A stretch of 35,943 nucleotides of DNA, from positions 110,458,232-110,494,174 of the forward strand of contig JBOZIK010000001.1 in assembly GCA_051453625.1 (NCBI GenBank), read 5' to 3'. Source of the DNA: Welwitschia mirabilis. Taxonomy: Eukaryota > Gnetophyta > Gnetopsida > Welwitschiales. Under the pieces are notes generated by a model that did not search any database, had not been told where the DNA came from, and saw only the letters and a program-made list of their open reading frames with translations. Below are positions 31,591 through 35,943 of the stretch, piece by piece (the first letter of the stretch is position 1; each line of letters opens with the position of its first letter). The position numbers and the translations under genes were made by a program.

Positions 31591-32264
31591 AAGATAAGTT
31601 ATAATGGTTTAAGAGAAATAATGTTTGGAAACTAGTGAAAGACCATAAAATAAGAATGGCATTGGTACAAAATGGATCATTAAGAAAAATGTGATAAAGA
31701 AAATAATGTTATCAAGAACAAAGTAAGACTTGTAGCTCAAGGTTTTAATTAAATAAAAGGAATTGATGTAGAAGATACTTTTTCTCCTATTGTAAGATTA
31801 GATAGCATTAGAGTATTCTTATCTTTTGTAGCTTTTAAAAACATCAAGGTTTATCAAATCGATGTAAAAAGTATCTTTCTAAATGGTTCATTAATGAAGA
31901 AGTCTATGTTGAACAACCTCAAGGTTTTATTGATCCATATAGATCTGATCATATATACAGATTTAAGAAAGCACTATATGGATTAAAACAAGCACTAGGA
32001 GCATGGTATGAAAACTTAGCTACCTTTTTGAATGAAAATGGGTATGATCATGGAATAGTAGATAAAACTTTATTCATAAAGAAGCTGAGAGATGATTTTA
32101 TTATTATATAAATTTATGTAGATGATATTATTTTTGGTACCTCAAATGAAAATTTGTCAAAATAATTTGCAAAGATTATGATAAATCAATTTGAAATAGT
32201 ATGCTTAGTAAAGTTAAAATGTTTCTTGGACTACAAATAAAATAAACAAATGATGGAATATTTA
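31591..32264 (+). pseudogene. Element C reverse transcriptase remnant
   Basis: Conserved copia RT blocks in order, with shifts of frame: NKVRLVAQGFN (about 31718), DTFSPIVRLDSIR (about 31773), YQIDVKSIFLNG (about 31852; first catalytic Asp present), EEVYVEQPQGFIDP (about 31897), ALYGLKQALGAWYE (about 31970; the usual PRAWY has changed), and the active-site box YVDDIIFGTS with both Asp intact (YVDD 32115-32126). It is cut by the N gap at 32265 just after LGLQIK. The RNase H domain expected next would fit inside the gap. Confidence 0.88.
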
Positions 32265-33207
32265 NNNNNNNNNNNNNNNNNNNNNNNNNNNNNNNNNNNN
32301 NNNNNNNNNNNNNNNNNNNNNNNNNNNNNNNNNNNNNNNNNNNNNNNNNNNNNNNNNNNNNNNNNNNNNNNNNNNNNNNNNNNNNNNNNNNNNNNNNNNN
32401 NNNNNNNNNNNNNNNNNNNNNNNNNNNNNNNNNNNNNNNNNNNNNNNNNNNNNNNNNNNNNNNNNNNNNNNNNNNNNNNNNNNNNNNNNNNNNNNNNNNN
32501 NNNNNNNNNNNNNNNNNNNNNNNNNNNNNNNNNNNNNNNNNNNNNNNNNNNNNNNNNNNNNNNNNNNNNNNNNNNNNNNNNNNNNNNNNNNNNNNNNNNN
32601 NNNNNNNNNNNNNNNNNNNNNNNNNNNNNNNNNNNNNNNNNNNNNNNNNNNNNNNNNNNNNNNNNNNNNNNNNNNNNNNNNNNNNNNNNNNNNNNNNNNN
32701 NNNNNNNNNNNNNNNNNNNNNNNNNNNNNNNNNNNNNNNNNNNNNNNNNNNNNNNNNNNNNNNNNNNNNNNNNNNNNNNNNNNNNNNNNNNNNNNNNNNN
32801 NNNNNNNNNNNNNNNNNNNNNNNNNNNNNNNNNNNNNNNNNNNNNNNNNNNNNNNNNNNNNNNNNNNNNNNNNNNNNNNNNNNNNNNNNNNNNNNNNNNN
32901 NNNNNNNNNNNNNNNNNNNNNNNNNNNNNNNNNNNNNNNNNNNNNNNNNNNNNNNNNNNNNNNNNNNNNNNNNNNNNNNNNNNNNNNNNNNNNNNNNNNN
33001 NNNNNNNNNNNNNNNNNNNNNNNNNNNNNNNNNNNNNNNNNNNNNNNNNNNNNNNNNNNNNNNNNNNNNNNNNNNNNNNNNNNNNNNNNNNNNNNNNNNN
33101 NNNNNNNNNNNNNNNNNNNNNNNNNNNNNNNNNNNNNNNNNNNNNNNNNNNNNNNNNNNNNNNNNNNNNNNNNNNNNNNNNNNNNNNNNNNNNNNNNNNN
33201 NNNNNNN
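32265..33207. other. Assembly gap (943 N) over RNase H region of C
   Basis: A run of N. By copia order it should hold the end of RT and RNase H. Open frames across it are artefacts. Confidence 0.95.
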
Positions 33208-33922
33208 ATAAAATTATTTTCTTTCTCTAATAAAATTATTTTTGTCTTATTCATATATGAACATTTCTGCATTTGAAAATCATTATCTTTTATGACATAC
33301 TTTACTGAATTCAAAATGCAATGAAATTATTTTCATTTACTTAATCCTTGCATTATTGTGATATTTTTTGAAGTACAATTTATTTAGATCAGAATAAAAT
33401 TATTATCCAATTATTGAGTGTTATTCTGATCATATTGTACATTATCATTTAGTATTAATTTGTGCCCTCAAAAGGTATTATTTAAGTATGTAATTCATAA
33501 GTGTTTATTGGATCATCACTCTCAATAAAATTCTATGCATATTCTAATCTTATCTCATTTTAAAAGCATAACTTGTCTATTCCAAATACTTCAATATGCT
33601 CTCAAAATATTGGCTTATCATCATTCATTATTTGGTATCAACATAGGGGGAGCAAATATCCTTGAGATTTTTGGCCATATATCTAACTCTTTATATTTAT
33701 TTTCCATTAATGTCAAAGAGGAAGAGAAGATGTAGTGCTTTTAATATACTATTTTTATCATAATTTTTAGACTTTGTATTACTTAGTCTAAGGGGGGGTT
33801 TTTATATGTCTTGATGTAAGGGGGAGATTTTTGATTTTTTTAATGTACTCTTAAATATGTTTAGTGAATGAGTTTAAATTGTTTAAATCTTTAAAATCAC
33901 TAAATTGTTTACCATCAATGTT
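33208..33922 (+). other. 3' untranslated region of C with repeated purine tracts
   Basis: No coding motif. It has at least three purine-tract-like sites before the true one: 33643-33654 (ATAGGGGGAGCA), 33790-33798 (AAGGGGGGG) and 33818-33828 (AAGGGGGAGAT). Repeated tracts before the 3' LTR are a known Sirevirus feature. TTTTCCATTAATGTCAAAG (33700-33720) also occurs in element D next to its tract. Confidence 0.7.
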
Positions 33923-33934
33923 AAAGGGGGAGAT
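33923..33934 (+). promoter_or_regulatory. Polypurine tract of C
   Basis: AAAGGGGGAGAT directly before the 3' LTR, identical to D's tract. Confidence 0.85.
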
Positions 33935-35124
33935 TATTAGGTTATATTTGTTAATTAATGTCAAACTAATTTCTCTAGTATAGTGAAGATTGTTACATAT
34001 TATGTGCAGATGAGTTTAAGTTTTATAAGTAAAATATTTGGATTACAATACATCAAAGAAACTGCTCAGTTATGTTTACCTCCAGTGGAGGTCGACTAAA
34101 TCCTAAAGGGACCAACTACATCTGAAAAAGATGTAAAGAAATGAACTGAACCCAGAGGGATCAACTAGATTATGAAGGAGTTGACCAAACTTATGATCTA
34201 AAGAGTCAGTATCCTTGAATCGAATAGAAAGGGATTGATTGTACATTCATAGGGTTGACTGGATTTAAGAAGATGACAGTCCATAGTTCTAGATCAAGAG
34301 ACAAGGGGTCAACTAAAGCTAGGATGAGGTCGATTGAGTTCTTATGGAGTTGATTGGATATTTGTGGGATTGACTAGACAGTATAAAAAAGTAAATCTTG
34401 TAGATATTATGTATCAATTACTTAGCCATTACCTAGTCATTTTCTAGTCATTTATAATTGTATTAAACCCTAGTAATCCTCCATTATAAATATCTAGGCA
34501 AGAGATGGCCTAAATATCTTTTTGGCACTTTTATAAATTGGTATATTCACTGTGGATCTGAATGGTTAAGTGGTCTATTTGATTGGTACATCATTGTATA
34601 AATATACATCTAATTGAGGAGATCTCTTCTTGGTAAACGAACTTCACTTAGAATCATATCAAAGATCTTTATCATTGTATTTCATTGAAGAAGAGCTTCA
34701 TTGATTATACTAATATTGAACGTATGATATCAGAGCTACCAAGGCTACATTACATCACATCCATTGCTTTCTGAGGTTAAGACTTAGCCTGCAAAAGTCC
34801 ATTGTTAAGGTTGAGACTTAGCTTATAAAAGTCCACTTATAAGGGTTAACAGATAAACCTAGCAAAACCTATGAAGTAAAAAAGATCTAATATCAAGCTT
34901 GGAAAAAGATAATCATTGAGAGTGAAGTAGGAAATTTCCTAAACCACTATAAATCCTTTAGTAGTTTCTATTTTATGTTTTAAATTTTTTTTTCATTTCT
35001 TGTATGTACATTCTTGATTTCATTATTTTTTATCTATAATCTATGATTATATATATTTAATTTGTCTTTGAGCTTAAATTTTTGAAAGAATCTATTTACT
35101 CCCCCAGGGTTCTCGATCCTATCA
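33935..35124 (+). repeat. 3' LTR of element C
   Basis: 1190 bp; the terminal TG has decayed to TA (TATTAGG) and it ends CCTATCA. It has the same order of palindrome cluster, TATA candidates and tandem repeat as the 5' LTR. Confidence 0.88.
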
Positions 35125-35310
35125 AATGGTTTCTTTTCTTTTAAGAAAAAAATGTTTTTGAAAAACCATTTTGATAATACCATATTTTCTCAACCCTTTG
35201 ATACCAATGAAAAATAATGAAGAAAGAGAGATAAAGAGCTATAAACCTTAGATAGGTGATGAAAAATATCATATTTTCTCCCCCTCACTTTATGCCATAT
35301 ATATGTATGG

Positions 35311-35729
35311 AAAAAATAATAATAATCATGATGGAGTTTCAAAGCAAGTATGTACATGAGATGATAATTTTTAATTCATTATACAATAATACTAACTAAT
35401 GTTATGCTCATGATAATAAGATTTAGTTATAATTTAAAACATTATAATATTCAAAACTTATGAATAGATCTTCATAAAAAATTTCCATTAAGATGAAAAT
35501 CTAATACAGCAATAACAACCAGAGTATATATGACCTTCTTTAGCTAATCACAATAACCTTAATAACCATACAATACTGAGGTTTCCATATAAAAATAAGG
35601 TAAATATCATAATGATGATTCCAAGAAGTACATCATATTACAATAATTAATGATTTAGAAAAAATAATATAATAAATAATAATTAATCAAATTAATAAAA
35701 TACTAATAAAGTTGATTTTTTCTTGGATT
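35311..35729 (-). other. Unassigned part of element D between gag and 3' region
   Basis: AT-rich sequence, no supported frame on either strand. In an autonomous Sirevirus about 4 kb of pol would be here; only about 420 bp is present. Confidence 0.5.
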
Positions 35730-35943
35730 AAAAAGATTCTAAATTCTTGCTTTTATCCATATGTTGTTTTTTAACTTTGGGGTAGAGACTTACTTAGGAA
35801 TAAATTTAAATGATAATTCATTAATGTTTTCATAATACATATTTTTTATATATGGATAGTTAAATTTTAAATGGCCAAATTTGCAATAAAAATGACAAGT
35901 AATATTTCTTGTAGAAAATGTTATACCTTTAATACTTACCTCA
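35730..35943 (-). pseudogene. Element D gag zinc-knuckle region
   Basis: The minus strand reads TCHFYCKFGHLKFNYPY (knuckle 35856-35897): Cys, Cys and His in the CCHC spacing, with the last Cys changed to Tyr (TGT to TAT). The following KFIPK-stop-VSTPKLKNNIWIKAR matches element C's FRFIPNKS...RIIWVKAN, the conserved post-knuckle segment. This knuckle would bind the RNA genome in the particle. The N-terminal part is outside the window. The frame becomes unreadable after IWIKAR. Confidence 0.65.

Larger units (their letters stand above)
27967..35124 (+). mobile_element. Element C: Ty1/copia Sirevirus (SIRE/Maximus type), degenerate, nested in D
   Basis: LTRs at 27967-29202 and 33935-35124, initiator-Met primer site 2 nt after the LTR, copia-order pol (protease, integrase, RT), and repeated purine tracts before the 3' LTR. 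The DSGCSRHM protease region with GLKHNLLSIS, the AAAGGGGGAGAT tract and the GTCGACC-type LTR repeats point to the Sirevirus lineage. Flanking pentamers AAGGA (27962-27966) and AATGG (35125-35129) agree at 3 of 5 bases. Many stops fit G-to-A and C-to-T decay. The RNase H region falls in an N gap. Confidence 0.87.
35125..35943 (-). mobile_element. Element D, 5' continuation (gag and 3' untranslated region), partial
   Basis: Read on the minus strand this continues D beyond element C. 35943 to about 35730 is gag; about 35730-35310 is unassigned. After that come purine-tract-like sites: GTGAGGGGGAGAAAA (about 35274-35288) and TGGTATCAAAGGGTTGAG (about 35188-35205), the latter probably a decayed ...CAAAGGGGGAG. 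No protease, integrase or RT lies between gag and the 3' region, so D is a pol-less Sirevirus derivative, unless the pol was lost by later deletion. It runs off the window end. Confidence 0.6.

Noticed and set aside
32250-33314. Long open frames on both strands across the 943-N gap
   Set aside because: Artefacts of the gap. Copia order predicts RNase H there, but nothing can be read.
33535-33735. 66-codon plus-strand frame, possible env-like ORF of a Sirevirus
   Set aside because: It overlaps the repeated purine tracts of the 3' untranslated region and shows no signal peptide plus transmembrane pattern or known motif.
35188-35210. Reverse complement of a TGGTATCA primer site, suggesting another minus-strand LTR element starting here
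   Set aside because: No LTR end with TG...CA follows. On the minus strand the sequence runs into AAAGGGTTGAG like the decayed Sirevirus purine tracts, and it fits D's 3' region.

Overview
This window looks like the nuclear genome of a seed plant, most likely a flowering plant. It is strongly AT-rich, broken by three runs of N, and built almost entirely of decayed retrotransposons. The plant assignment rests on a Sirevirus-type Ty1/copia element, two L1-type LINEs with plant-style endonuclease, reverse transcriptase (RT) and zf-RVT remnants, and LTR elements whose primer-binding sites match plant tRNA-Asp. I see no intact host gene, tRNA, rRNA or CRISPR array. Every coding region is a pseudogene, decayed mostly by C-to-T and G-to-A changes.

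Layout. Element A (128-7270) is a complete LTR retrotransposon with LTRs of about 1.2 kb, an almost matching 5-bp target-site duplication (TSD), a decayed tRNA-Asp primer site and one unusual acidic ORF, but no RT. An unassigned AT-rich stretch follows (7271-9789, including a gap). LINE-1 (about 9790-12470) is an ORF2 fossil. After another unassigned stretch (12471-13660), LINE-2 runs from about 13660 to 25560. Element B (17502-24709) is inserted in LINE-2. B is a diverged relative of A with the same primer site, polypurine tract, ORF and dyad motifs.

From 26665 onward two Sireviruses are nested in opposite orientation. Element D lies on the minus strand: its 3' LTR is 26665-27808, and it resumes at 35125 and runs off the window end with gag sequence but no pol. 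Element C lies on the plus strand (27967-35124) and sits in D's 3' untranslated region. C keeps recognisable protease, integrase and RT with many stops and frameshifts, and its RNase H region falls in an N gap.

The most unusual signal is a dyad motif of about 40 bp, built from TGTCATC and GATGACA half-sites. It recurs about 15-18 times in A and B only. Every LTR has exactly two copies about 100 bp apart upstream of its TATA box, and more copies lie in the leader and 3' internal regions. Together with the pol-less, acidic-ORF architecture and a conserved non-coding block of about 240 bp shared by A and B, this suggests a non-autonomous LTR family I do not recognise.
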